Shown here piece after piece: positions 17,350-30,954 of a stretch of DNA of 64,000 bases (the stretch's first letter is position 1; each line of letters starts with the position of its first letter). The notes under the pieces were generated by a model that was given only the letters and a program-made list of their open reading frames with translations, was not told where the DNA came from and ran no database searches. Position numbers and translations under genes: made by a program. The stretch is from Isoetes taiwanensis (lineage: Eukaryota; Streptophyta; Lycopodiopsida; Isoetales; Isoetaceae): NCBI GenBank assembly GCA_021234155.1, contig JAJEKV010000011.1:1552001-1616000 (forward strand). The letters are read 5' to 3'.

Positions 17350-19500
17350 TCCTGCCTATGGTTTTGTTGTATATTCAGTTCAGGATACCTATTCCTTTCG
17401 CCAAAGCAGTCTTTTCTATGTCACACTACATGTAGATTGTTAGTTCTCATCTTCTTATTCAAAGCTGCTTATCCCTTTTCAAATTTCACACACAGCAAAT
17501 TGCGAACAATCATGACATGCTGTGAAATTTAACCTTCATAGTCTCTTATTAAGTGTCGTTCCATCCTCTCGTTAATAAGCATTATGGATAATCTGCATAA
17601 TAATATTTCCATGTCGCTGCATCATTCTAAGATGCTAATGATGTTGGAAACCAGCTTCCATTCTTCTCATATTGAGGATATTGCTTAATAACTTGTAGAT
17701 TTCAATTTTTGTATCCTTTTCTTAAAACCTGTGTATGTTGTTTCAAACATTCATGATATTGAGGATACTTGCGGGATGTTAATATCATGTTTTGTTTCTT
17801 TAAATCTCACACAATTCATTCACCTGCAGGATTGTAAGGCCTCGTATTTTTTTGATAGAAATGTTCTTTATGGGATGTTTCATTGGTGATGGAAGAACCT
17901 CTTCTTGGGCTTTTTGAGGATAATACTGGAAGAACCTCTTCTTGGGCTTTTTGAGGATAATAGTCGTGGGATAACAAATGTTCCTGTATGTCGAGGTATC
18001 GAAAAATGCACTTAACTGATCTGGCTGAGATGTTTCCAAACTGTTAGTTTCTTCTGTGCTATGCAATTTCTTTATCCTTCTAATAGCAAACACATGGACA
18101 CTTCATCATCAACTTGGTTGATAAATTTAAATCATTATGGGATACTTTATAAGTATGAATTAGCTAATGGAATATGTTTTTGAAACTTCATGGGATGCTT
18201 TAGAAGTACGAATAATTAATGACGTATCTTTTGTCTATGCAGCGCACCATCCATCTCTAAATGTAGCAGTTGAGATTCTGAAAGAAGGTTGCTTATTTGC
18301 ACCTCTGCATTGTTACGTATAACAAAATTTTGTATCTCGATGTTTTAACCATATAGTGCACATGCCTCCATGTTTAAGTCTCTAGTTGGTGACCTCCATG
18401 TATAATGCATGGTGATATATTGGTTTATTGTTTCTAGATTTACCAATGATTAATCAACCCTTGAGTTTACCTTCAAAATGTGATTGATGGAGCATGTTGA
18501 TCTTGATCTATGTTATTCTAGATCTTGATAGTGGGAGCACGTTGATGTACTTCAGCATGGAAGGCTATATCAACAACTGCATTTTTCGTAACTCCAATTA
18601 ACAGTTTCAAGCAAAAGGGTATTAATATCATGCCATGCGGCTTGCCATATGCCACAAGTAGAAGTTTTTAATGGAATTGTATTCTATATTTAAAGATCAC
18701 AAAATAATTCAATGGAATTGAGCACTCTCTATATAAAGATGATATTGAGGTGAATTCGTAAAAGTTGTGCATCCATCTTGCAGTCCATGGAACCATATCT
18801 TTATCAAAGATAATGCTAATGCTAGTAGTAATTCTGTGCTTCTAAAATTATCTAGACATAGCCAGTCCAAGGATTGGAAGGCCATTGGTCTAGAATAATT
18901 GCTGCACCTCCCCTGTACACTGCCCATTTCTTTTGCAGGCGGGCTGCCCTCACCTTGCAGAGCTCCTCCTTACGGTCCTTCTGTGCAAACACCCCCTAAA
19001 GCATTTTAAATGGTTAGATTGTTCCTCGTGTAGAAGATGAGCATTGAATAAAAGATGTAGCTAATTATTTCTCTCACAATTCAACGAGGGCTTAGTAGCA
19101 GGAATGGCACATTTATATTGAGAAGTTTTTATGTCTTAGAAGTTATGGGCTTTTGGTCACAACATCTTCCTAGGCTCATTATGGACTTGGATTTATCTGG
19201 TATGGCCAAGTATGTACTATTTTTGCTACGATAAAGGTTTTTACTTTCGTCAATTTAATTTAAATGAGTATTCAATCTAAAATAATGAACCATCTACAAA
19301 ACCTCTAGAAATGACATGCTAAATTTTCAACATCTACAATAATAAACAATTGACCTGGGGGATCTAGATATGAAAAACAACATTTTACATTTTTATTAAG
19401 TAGCATAAATGTTATTGAGTCCCATTAGACAGTCTGGATATTGTGGACGATAAAGATCAATTCATTCACTGAAAAAAAAAAGTCATCTCAAGAATAATCC
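17350..19500. other. No supported gene; one 36-bp direct repeat
   Basis: The sequence is AT-rich and intron-like. The block TGGAAGAACCTCTTCTTGGG plus TTTTTGAGGATAATA occurs twice in a row at about 17890-17962. An exon-like block at 18243-18290 is mentioned under the ORF at 16972. Confidence 0.4.
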
Positions 19501-20370
19501 CCCTATTTTCGAAGACCATTATAATATGACATTTTACGTCAATATCAAATTGATATTGAAAAATTCAAACCATGTTATAAACCTCTACTTGTTAATGTAA
19601 GAAGTGTGTATGCAAAACCGCCATATAGTTCTAGAAAACCATTGTTGTATGTTGGTCTTGCAAAGACGGAAAAAGAATTACAAAAGACTAAACAATGACA
19701 AATTAGAAATTACAAAAGATGCCTTTGTATTTCCACATGTACTCATTCGCTTGATATTTGAATAACGTTTGACATCTTTCGAAAAACAAAAAATTACAAA
19801 AAACCATATCTATAGTGGTTTGGTGCGGTTAATTATGACAATTGTTTTATATGTTCCTTATGAGTAACCAGTAAGGATCGCCACATCTTTTTAGGTGATA
19901 CCTACGAATAATTACCATGACAATTAGCTCGATATTGGAAAACAAGTTACAAACCACAACCATTTTATAACATACATTGTAATGATAGGAAACTAGCATG
20001 AATAACCACGATAGCATTTATATTGGTATAAGAAACCATGATATAAACTACTTCAACCTCTTTAAGCACTATGACAATAAAAAACCAACATGAATAGCCC
20101 TTGACATAATTAAAGTGGTGTTAAAAAACCATGCTACAAAGAAACCAACATGAATGACCATTGTTGATGCTGGAAAACATGTAATGAACTAATATCAGTT
20201 TTAATACACCATGCTGTAACAAAAAACCAATATGAATAACCATGTACTAGCTATGAAAACCACTATGTTATGTGTTTTTTATTAAGAATAAATTTTTTAG
20301 CATAAAAAATCACATCTATAGTGGTTCTTTGGTGGTTTATTGTAGTGGTTAAACTTTTGGGTGCCTTGTG

Positions 20371-22060
<1,690 letters not shown>

Positions 22061-22493
22061 AGTGGGGAATGGGGGCAGCATATCATACCACGAGATCAAA
22101 AGATCGCAAGGTATATGAGAAGCTCAAACCCGGTGGAGGATGAAGATCATACATTTACGCCCGATGTAAGATGACCTACTGACAATTAAAGGATAAACCA
22201 CAGTGGTATTCATTACTTGCTTGATCTACCCACTCTTTTACATAGCCAGTGATATGTTGGGAAAGGGATACTTGTTTAAGTTCTCACACTGCTGGTAATG
22301 TTGATAATTCAGATAGTTTGAGTGAGAGTGATGAGCTAGATGAGGATTTGGAAACTCATCTATTATTTTATGAAGATGTTTAAGTGGTTTTGTCTAATAG
22401 GCCTTTGAGGCCTCCCATAGACATAATAAACTCTCTCTCTCTCTCTCTCTCAGTAGACGTAATAAAAACACATTTCATTTCTCATTTCATTTC

Positions 22494-22734
<241 letters not shown>

Positions 22735-22739
22735 ATTCC

Positions 22740-24900
22740 ATTTAGATGTTTTGAGACATATTTTCTACCGCATGTTATATTTTTTCAACCATCTCTTTAT
22801 TCTTTTGGGATCAACTTTCCTATAGGTATGTCAAGAATTTGGATTTATGTTTACCTAGATTTGACGAAATTTGGGTTTTAGGAAGTTTGTTTTCTTTTTT
22901 ATCTTAAGAGTCATGTATTGAATTGGGAGGATCTAGCATTGTTGCTTCTTCAAAGCACATAGTTTCTTTTCTCTTTTGGAATTCGGCATGTGGACTAAGC
23001 ACACGAAACGCATCATAATTGTTGGAGATACCTTCTCTAATCTTGTTGCTAGCTTGTAGTGGTTTTGCCATCTGGGAAGATATGATTGTGACATGGGCAT
23101 CTTCATCAGTTGCAAGTTCTGCACATCCTCGGGTTGTCACATTTCCATTTTCGATTTTTGGTTGCATGATATTTATATTCTTGTGCATTGGGATTTGATG
23201 CATCCTTTATATACGTCGCCACATTTCTTTCAATGATTATGATGATCTTCATATTGCTATTGTTTTTTTGGACATATTTCTTTGCATCTTCTTGTTTGAG
23301 CTGAGTGATTCTATGGATAGGCATTATCTCTTTTCCACTCAATCCGAGTGAGCTGCGTCTTTAGTTTTTGAGTGGGCTATATTTTATATGTTTATATATT
23401 TCTTAGGAGTTCCAGAATATTTGGATATTTATCACACTCTTGAATCATCCTTTCCATCTGTCTTTGCTCTTTTGTTTTTGAGTTTACATATTCTCAAGAG
23501 ATTGATTCTTTATCATTATGTTCTCATTGCATACTATGGTACATTATATTTTCTTTGTGACTTGTCTCTTTGCATTTTTATGATTACTTTGAATCTCCTC
23601 TTTGATTTGGCCTTGACATTCGTTGTGTTCTAGATATGATCTCAATCTTGCCCTTTTCGACTTGGACTTGACCCTTTGCTTGTTTTCATGTATATCCATT
23701 CATACCGTTCTACCACAGTTCGATCCCCGTTAGTTTTGACATCGATTTCCGCTCCTTTTCCCCTAACCTCAACCTTGATTTCCATCGTTTTATTCACTTG
23801 TCCATTTCCACATAGGCCTCTTTACCATTCGATTGACTTGACCTCATTCACGAGCAGCAGTGCATCTGCTGTCGCCATTTACATTTTTTTTTTGTCTCTA
23901 ATTTGTTTAAAACTATATGCCACTTCACATCGTCATTGTGTTTTTGGTTCATTTTTCATGTCCATTACTTCTTTTGCGTTCTAATAGCAAACCATATGTA
24001 TGGCACTAGCTTTAGTACTAATATGTCATTTTACCTAGCCATTGTGTTTTTCATTTGTCCTTTTCTACCATATGGCTACCTCCTTGCACTCTATAAAAAC
24101 AATTCTATTCTATTCTATTCTATTCTATCCCGATCTTGGCACTTTGACCTCCTCCTTTTCATTGGCCATAACCCCACCTGTGACTACTTAAGCCTTATTT
24201 TTGTTCGATCTACATTGTGATCCAAAAACTTTCATCATTTCCCTTCTTGGCCTTCCTTTTTGGTTGGTGCTAACATGTCTACATCCGCTCCCTCAATCTC
24301 GTCTCTTGTTTGCAAAAGTATGATTCATATTGGGGCCTTTTATGGCTTTAGGCATGTGGCATTATTTGTTTTCTGACATCACCACACATTTCTACTCTGC
24401 TAACCTAAACCCGACCTTGGCACCTTCGCTCTCCTATTCTTGTTCCAAACCATTTCACAGACCTTATGAACCTCTTTGCTCTGCACTTCTTTTTTATGTC
24501 AACCTTATTTTCTTCTTGACATTGCTCTGAGATTGATCATTATGTTGGTGATTGTCATGCATCTGGTAAGCTTAGAGAAGTTGTTTTTTTATGTTATTGG
24601 ACGTGGTTGACTTTTCACGTTCTTAGTGTGATCTTTTCATTTGACAGATTAGGCATATTGTTTGTTCCTGGATACACCTTCTTCAATCATTGTGCATTGT
24701 GCATTGCTATCATTATGCATCATTTGCCGGGAACTTCATTTCTAGCTAGCTATTGAGCTCTTCTTTTCACAGTGCATTGTGCTATCATTGTGTATTGTGC
24801 TATCATTATACATCATATTTTGCTCTTTAGCTGTGTCTGGATGTGCCAAATATTGCGTTTGGCACTCCATTGCAATTTTGTGACATGGGTTTCTATTGGA
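22740..24900. other. T-rich region without recognisable genes
   Basis: This pyrimidine-rich sequence has many short hydrophobic frames that share no family motif. A - strand frame at 22904-23203 looks hydrophilic and protein-like but is unrecognised. Short TTCTA (24104-24127) and TGCATTGTGCTATCATT-type local repeats (24690-24805) are present. Confidence 0.4.
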
Positions 24901-25240
24901 CCATTTTTTGTGGATGGTGCTGTTTATTTCCACCGTGATGGTGATGCACAATTCTATTTCTCATGTTTTCTTCCGCCCGCTGGGTGACGCTTTTTCTCCA
25001 CCCTCTGGGTGATGCTGTTTATTTCCACCTCGAGGGTGACGCATATTTCTTTTTATATGATTGTTATCCACCCGTTGGGTGACGCTTTTCTCCACCCTAT
25101 TGGTGATCCTATCTCCACCTGCGGGTGATGCTGTTTATTTCCACCTCGAGGGTGACGCATATTTCTTTTTACGTAATTGTTTTCCACCCGTTGGGTGATG
25201 CTGTTCTCCATCTTATTGGATGATGCTCTCCTTTCTTCTG
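24900..25240 (+). repeat. CCACC/GGGTG minisatellite
   Basis: Short palindromic units of the form CCACC-(3-6 nt)-GGGTGACGC or GGGTGATGC alternate with T-rich spacers. A ~120-bp higher-order unit (TTTCCACCTCGAGGGTGACG, then CATATTTCTTTTTA) occurs twice. Each unit can fold as a small hairpin. Confidence 0.75.
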
Positions 25241-25370
25241 CTACATGTTGGATTTTCTCTAACCATTCATGGGTGTTTTTTAGAGTTCTTTGTGTTGCTT
25301 GCAGGTTTTACGCCATCGGCTTATAGTTGAGGAAGTTCTCTGGTGGTCGGCCGGTTTTGTGTCTCTTGCG

Positions 25371-25440
25371 GTCCCTTCCCAGAATAGCATCGATCCAAGC
25401 CATCGGATCGTCATTCTGGGAAGGGACAAGCTACTATATA
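25371..25440 (+). promoter_or_regulatory. 57-nt hairpin next to a TATA box
   Basis: GTCCCTTCCCAGAAT (25371-25385) pairs perfectly with ATTCTGGGAAGGGAC (25413-25427), and the inner CGATCC/GGATCG pairs as well. TATATAAGG follows at 25435-25443, then a pyrimidine-rich leader. This could be a promoter with paired binding sites, a small-RNA precursor, or the end of a foldback element. Only the left arm recurs, at 25927-25941. Confidence 0.4.
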
Positions 25441-25540
25441 AGGCTATTTCCTCTTTCAGACCAGTTATCGGCGTCTTCTCACAGCAGCTCTTCTTCTATT
25501 CTCGTTGCTTCCCTCCCTTCCCGCCCAGCTGCGCGGGGGC

Positions 25541-25882
25541 ATGAGTTTGATTTTTTCTAACCATTCACTACTGTTTTTAGGGTTCTTTGTGTTGCTTGCA
25601 TGCTTTCGCCGTCTTCTATGGGGTCCTGCTATATTTTGTGTTCGCCATCAACCCATCTCCTTCGGTTTTCCAGGCAACACATTCAAGGTTGTTGGCGACC
25701 ATTTCTCATTAGGGTTTTCCTCGAAAACTCGAAAGGGCGGGGTTTTTTATCCCGATGAGAAGTTGTCGCCATTACCCTTCTATATTGCCTGTGCACATTT
25801 CTTTTTACGGGGTAGTTCGATATTGTTCCTATGGTCGGCTACCCCTCTCTATTCTTCAAAACATTGTATACTGCTGCTGTGA
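25541..25882 (+). CDS. Unrecognised 113-aa ORF downstream of the TATA box
   Basis: The ATG at 25541 lies about 100 bp after the TATA box. The frame has a hydrophobic N-terminus (LLFLGFFVLLACF) and continues SFGFPGNTFKVVGDHFSLGF. No family is recognised and it lies inside duplicated sequence, so it may be fortuitous. Confidence 0.2.
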   Translation: MSLIFSNHSLLFLGFFVLLACFRRLLWGPAIFCVRHQPISFGFPGNTFKVVGDHFSLGFSSKTRKGGVFYPDEKLSPLPFYIACAHFFLRGSSILFLWSATPLYSSKHCILLL

Positions 25883-26084
25883 TGAATGACAAGCCTATCT
25901 ATCGGCCGATTTTGTGTCTCTTGCGAGTCCCTTCCCAGAATTAGCTATCTTCTATATGACCGTGAAAATTCTTTGTCTAAAAATGCTTATTTCCTTTCTT
26001 GCAGGTCTTCTTTGATTGCTCTATCAAAAGCAGCTCAGAAGTTCCAAGTTGCAGACTTAGTGTTGTCTTAAATATAATATCCTT

Positions 26085-26390
26085 TTTGAAGACTGAAGAT
26101 ACCTTGCTCTATGGGCATCAACGTTCGAGGAGAATGCAGTTAGCTCCTTGGTGAAACTCAAGCTTCCTTCTTTTGTGCTTTTTGAAAACTGGAGATACTT
26201 TGCTCTATGGCATCAACGATTATTGGAGGAGAATGAAGCTAGCCCTTTGGTGGAACTCAAGCTTCTTGCTTTTGTGCTAAAAAATGGACCGCCTTTTGGT
26301 GTAAATTTGTACACACAAAGCAATGGAATTTCTGCAGCAGTTTGGTATGCAGGTCAGAAGCAAGGGGGGTTCACCTAATGGTCACGTATG
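26085..26390 (+). repeat. About 100-bp tandem duplication with a small ORF
   Basis: Unit 1 (about 26085-26183) and unit 2 (about 26187-26284) share TTTTTGAAnACTG-AGATAC, TGCTCTATGG, CATCAACG, GGAGGAGAATG and CTCAAGCTTC. An ORF at 26148-26378 (VELKLLAFVLKNGPPFGVNL) spans unit 2. It is protein-like but unrecognised. Confidence 0.55.
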
Positions 26391-26857
26391 GGCCAACTGC
26401 GTGAATGTTTAGGGTTTTGTTTTTGGGTGAGTCGACCGTCTACGGTCGAGTTCTCATGCGGTCGAAAGCCCATACTTTCGGCTTTGAACATGAAGGGAGA
26501 AAAGGCGGGAAGGAGAGATCTGTAGATGGTCGATTTGAGCCTCTGGTCTGATTTATGATGGTGGTTTCGAGTTTATGACTGAGTACTTGATCTTGCTTAT
26601 AGCAGCTAGTCTACAGGGCTTCTGATTTTGTGCAAAACAGAGCTCTATTTGTTCTATTCAGCTTCTGCCATTTTCTTTTTTGTTGTAATTTCTAATTTTC
26701 AAGCTTGTATTTTTATCCTTAGTTGTGTTCGTAGTGAAACACAGGGCCAGAAGAGGCCATGGATTTTCGCAAGGTTATATGGCTATGTTCTTGATTTCTG
26801 ACTCCAGTAAATGTTGCCCAGAACTTGTTATTTTGTGTGTTGAAATCTAACTTTTGA

Positions 26858-26917
26858 TGAGAAGATCTCTTCGTATAGTTTCATTGAAGACCATGAGAAG
26901 AGCTCTTCGTATAGTTT
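26858..26917 (+). repeat. Direct repeat of 25 bp flanking the MITE start
   Basis: ATGAGAAGATCTCTTCGTAT followed by AGTTT at about 26858-26882 recurs as ATGAGAAGAGCTCTTCGTAT and AGTTT at about 26893-26917, just before the MITE's left end. Each copy contains a near-palindromic GAAGA(T/G)CTCTTC core. Confidence 0.6.
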
Positions 26918-27351
26918 AGTTAACACAAACCATTACATCCAACACTTTAAATTAAATTCCCCCTAAAACCCCCTTTGGTTTTGGTGCATATTCACACGGG
27001 GGACGGATCGGGGCAGCGAGAGCCCCTTTTATACCCCCTAAAATAGTATAATACATGCATGAAATCAACACAATTGAGTACATTGCCTTAAAGCAACTCT
27101 CATTATAAGAGTTCGTTATAATGAGAGTATTTCGCAACTCTCATTATACAGTATAAAAAAACTTGTACAAGCATACCCCACAAACGAGGATCGCTATCTA
27201 CGGTCCAAATCAAAGAATAAGTCGTGAATATGCCTATCCAACAGCTCTCGTTGCCCGGAGTGACCCCCCGTGTGAATATGCACCAAAACCAAAGGGGGTT
27301 TTAGGGGGAATTTAATTTAAAGTGTTGGATGTAATGGTTTGTGTTAACTAA
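26916..27351. mobile_element. Foldback MITE with terminal inverted repeats of at least 86 bp (copy 1)
   Basis: The element starts TTAGTTAACACAAACCATTA and ends with its exact reverse complement. The match is perfect through the CATATTCACACGGGGG block and imperfect beyond it. The outermost TTA/TAA would fit a PIF/Harbinger-type target. The interior has no ORF. Related, 5'-shortened copies lie at 46063-46390 and 55293-55500; their internal GGGCAACGAGAGCTGTTGG is present here in reverse complement. The sequence just outside (GGCCCCTTCGAGGCCTTGG) is also found after copy 3, so the mobile unit may be larger. Confidence 0.8.
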
Positions 27352-27359
27352 CAAATTTT

Positions 27360-28290
27360 TTGGCCCCTTCGAGGCCTTGGGGATGGTGTAGAGATGGATG
27401 AAGAAAGTTGATGTATCCAACCAACTATAATGACAACACATCAATAGGGTCTCGCCATGTGCAGGTGGTGGTTGCGCTGATGGTGGCGGGACTAATTGAA
27501 CTTGATCTTCATTTATAGAGTTCTCTGGTACAGTAATAATGTATGGATCAACATCGTGTTGACTTCAGGTGTCGAAGGAATGTCATGTGGAATTGATGCA
27601 TTGGGAGATTCTATAGTCTGCATTACCATAAAGGAAAGAAATTAGTTAGATTGATATTAATTTAGAAAATAGAATTTAAATGGTGAAATAAAATTGAATC
27701 AAATAAGAGCTTTTTTTTTTTTTTTTTTTATTATTATAATGCTGATTTTCTCTTTGATGTGTGTCCCTAGTGATTCTGTGGTTTTAGGGATCTAAGGCAT
27801 TTTGGCTTATCACTATAACATTTGTAAAATTTCCAGTGCTGGTCGGACTTAAAGTGGAAAACCTATAGGGCTTATCAAAAGAGGTAGAATACTATTGGAA
27901 TTTTATTGTGCACAAAGCATTTTTAGAAATTACTCCGTGTGATTAAAGCTTCAAGTATTGTCAGGCTTTCCCAAAGAGGATTTTGCTCTTTTGGCCATGT
28001 GAATTTGGATGGCATATTAATTTTGTGCAGTGGTTGGCATTCTCCTCAAACATGGGGATGATGGTGGTATCTATTTTTCACATATGATGGTAGGGGTATA
28101 AGAAAAGAGCTTGTGGATTATGTTCACATTAGGTATGGAAAATTTTGTCCAAGAAAAGACCTTCGAACTAGGGTTTTGGATCTGCCTTCTCCACAGCATG
28201 GCTGATTGTTGATTCGCCTTTGCTTATTGTTGACTGAAGATTGGTTGCTACAAGGTAACGGATTGAGAAGGAGACCGAATTCGCAAAGAA
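27360..28290. other. No supported gene
   Basis: AT-rich sequence with a poly-T tract at 27712-27729. The string GAAATAAAATTGAATCAAAT before that tract recurs at about 44927-44946, which suggests a retroelement 3' end shared by the two sites. Confidence 0.4.
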
Positions 28291-28309
28291 GAAATTTCCA
28301 TTTAAAACG

Positions 28310-28522
28310 ATGGTAGCATCTGATAGGAAAGTATTCAGGAGTTATCAAGACAGGGCATGCTCTACAGTTAGTTCTGTTGATAATATTGTGCAAACTACAG
28401 ATCCGGACTCTATTGCACAAGGAGAAATCAAAAAGCTGGATCTATGGAGGATTTGGATGAATGGAAGCAGATTATTAAATCTATTCTTCTGTCAAGGTTA
28501 CAAGTGTTGCTGCTCAAGATAA
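28310..28522 (+). CDS. Unrecognised exon-like block
   Basis: One frame reads MVASDRKVFRSYQDRA then DNIVQTTDPDSIAQGEIKKL. The adjacent frame then reads SMEDLDEWKQIIKSILLSRL. Hydrophilic, non-repetitive composition suggests a former exon with a frame change, but no family can be named. Confidence 0.25.
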   Translation: MVASDRKVFRSYQDRACSTVSSVDNIVQTTDPDSIAQGEIKKLDLWRIWMNGSRLLNLFFCQGYKCCCSR

Positions 28523-29455
28523 TGGCATGCAAAATCGATCACATCAGGTTCGAATGTTGTGTGTTTTGCATTGGTAGAATTTTGAGGATTAGACCATTTG
28601 TAAGAGGCAACATAAGTGCAAAAGACGCTGATAATGGTAACACATATAAGAAATTATGTTAATCTGTAGCTTTATATCTAATATTCTTTGTTCTAAGAAC
28701 TTAGACTGGAAAGTAGCAGATTTGAACATCTTTAGTGATCTAACCTCAAATACTTGTTGCACGGAATAATGAAAGAATAGAATTGATTTCATTTTGTGAA
28801 CATTTTCAGTGCTACTGAGTTCTAGCTATTAGTTATTGCTCTGTACATAAGAATGCCATGCAAGCAAAATATGCCTTGGGGCTTCTAGATCTAGAAGTTT
28901 TTGGAAAACATTACACAGATTTGTGAGCGCTAACTTGTTGCAAGCTAACTTGTACTTTGTGGATAAGTTTAGACATCTTGTAACTTAGTTATACACTGAG
29001 CTTGAACCTGAATATGGAAAGGGCATGTTTTCTTTAAAATATGAAAGGATCTCATTAATATCAGTTTGAATTTAAGAGTAATTTTGAAAAAGCTCCCAGC
29101 ATGCGATATTGGTCTTAGTTTATGGGAAGTTCCCACTCGTATGCGTGATGGCATATTAAGGGATTGAACTTCATTTTCTGAAAGCCATGACAAAGCAAAT
29201 ATTTTTGCATAAGTAGCTCCAAAAATTTACTGCAAACGTATTTGCCTAAAATGCATTGCAGGATCCCTTTGGACTAAGGAAATGTAAATTAATTGATATG
29301 CCAGTCTAGATCTGATGATTTTATCTTATCCAGCAGTCTATATGATATCTGAACGGGTTTTGCAGTAAAGAAAGAGTGAGATCATGAATATAATAGCATC
29401 TGCAAGTTGTAAGCAGTAAATTATAAATGTCTATTTTGCTTTTCTGTTAACAAGC

Positions 29456-29557
29456 AAGGTGAAGGGCGAAGAGCCCAAGGAATCTAAGCTTACCTGCTAG
29501 TGCTTAGGGCTTTACCCTGATTAAGGCTAACAGTCCTCTGGTTTACTGCAGGTAACG
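29456..29557. repeat. Diverged single copy of a ~102-bp block found in every unit of the tandem array
   Basis: GGTGAAGGGCG, AAGCTTACCTG, TTTACCCTG, AAGGCTAAC and CTGCAGGTAAC occur here in the same order and spacing as in the units at 31625-31727, 34450-34552, 37282-37383 and 40102-40203. The flanking sequences do not match. On the - strand the block contains CTGCAG, about 50 nt, then CAG|GTAAGC, like a short exon with good splice signals. Confidence 0.65.
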
Positions 29558-30629
29558 GGATTCCTTGCTCCCTGGTTGTTTTCCATATATTCTTTTACTC
29601 CATTTAGCGTGGAAGCTGATTTCATGACAAAGATTGAATGTCAAGACAAAAGTTTTTATGACAAGATTGAACGTCAAGACAAAAGGATCTGAAAATAGGT
29701 TGCATTTTAAAACTTTTTCAAAGTAACGTCAAGTGATTATATTGGAAGATAGTAAAACAATTTGACTTGGTTATCTCTAGGCATTGGATCATATGGGTTT
29801 ACGGATTTTTTATGAATATTTTTATAATTTATGATATGACATGGAATTGATAATTATTTGTAACCAGATTAGGGCTTAGGTTGGCATGCACCTGTTCTAA
29901 CCTAAGGCTGCTAATTGTACCTGAAAATGGTCTTTGAAAAAGTCCATTGAATGGTAAAAAGTCTATTTAAAATGGATTTAAGGGTTTTTTTTTTTTTTTT
30001 TTTATATATAGACATTTTATTATATTATGAGGTTTCCATGACTACACAAAGCATCTTACTTTATCCCCATTTTATGTATGATAGTGGCTACTGAATCCTC
30101 TTAAAATCATGCCCCCAGGGGTTTTTGTTACATTAGACATGATCTATTCCCATAAGACATAAGCAACTTGCTCTATTCCCATTTCGTGCATGATAGTGGC
30201 TAGAGCGAAGGCTAGTAAATGGGCAGGTTAGAAATAACCTGTGAATTTGTTGTATATTCGGAACTGAGACCTAGTAAGGATGTCCATAGTATGGCTTGGA
30301 GGTTTGCATTAGTGTATGATCCTAGGGACAGGGTCACCATGTATTAAAACCTTAGTGGTAAAATGTCTTTTTAAGTTTAAGTTGTTGCACAAATGTAACA
30401 AATTAAATGGTGATATGAACATATTGAATTTCGCATTTACATAAAAGGAAAATTGGCAGCGTGAATTAGGTCTGGGCCTTCTCTGTAACCTAATATTCTC
30501 ACGATGCAAGGAGATGTGTTCTTAGCTGATCGGATTTGCAAGAGCTGGCAGCAATACGGTCTATACATCAGCGGCCAGATGGTGATGATCAGATTCGTAG
30601 CTTGACATGATTGTGTTTATATTCGGCAG

Positions 30630-30954
30630 AGATACATAATAGAAAATTCGTCGCCTTGTATTGCCGTGTTTGCCCGGTTATGCTTTGATTGCTTGGCTCT
30701 GTTTATGGGAAGACGGAAGATCTTTGATCATCATAAGCCCCGCAAAAGGGTCCAAACTTGTGGACGATCATGAAAGCCGTTAATCTTGAAGGAGAAGGAA
30801 GTTCTCGCTCATATTGTAATCGAAAAAAGTCGTGGATATGCCAAGTTCGTAGTAGGGCCTCCCAGTAGAACATCTTAGTGAAGATATTACCAAAGATGTG
30901 AATCCTGCCAGCAAGCAAATGGACGAAAATGGGCCTTCCAACGAGTCAAATCAG
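30630..30954 (+). pseudogene. Exon B, unit 1 (frameshifted)
   Basis: This is the counterpart of the clean 321-nt exon in unit 4, with acceptor GCAG and donor CAG|GTTTTA. It is four bases longer because of several small differences at CTG-type sites (for example TTCTCGCTC for TTCTGCTC), which break the frame. Confidence 0.55.

Larger units (their letters stand above)
13981..20370. mobile_element. Possible CACTA-like DNA transposon bounded by 16-bp inverted repeats
   Basis: CACAAGGCACCCAAAA at 13981-13996 recurs in inverted orientation at 20355-20370. Both outer zones (about 14000-14640 and 19500-20340) hold many short AACCAT/ATGGTT-type subterminal repeats, in opposite orientations at the two ends, as in CACTA/EnSpm elements. 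The termini are CACAA rather than CACTA, no 3-bp target duplication is visible and I see no transposase. The interior carries gene-like fragments. It may be a non-autonomous, gene-capturing element, or a chance pairing of repeats. Confidence 0.4.
25255..25960 (+). repeat. Imperfect local duplication
   Basis: TTTTCTAACCATTCA followed by GGTTCTTTGTGTTGCTTGCA-like sequence occurs at 25255-25315 and again at 25552-25612. TCGGCCGxTTTTGTGTCTCT followed by TTGCGxGTCCCTTCCCAGAAT occurs at 25348-25385 and 25900-25941. The segment duplicated, then diverged by indels. Confidence 0.6.

Noticed and set aside
29456-29557. TPP riboswitch or 5S-rRNA-mimic exon
   Set aside because: The conserved CUGAGA and other TPP-riboswitch core motifs, and the 5S rRNA core, are absent.
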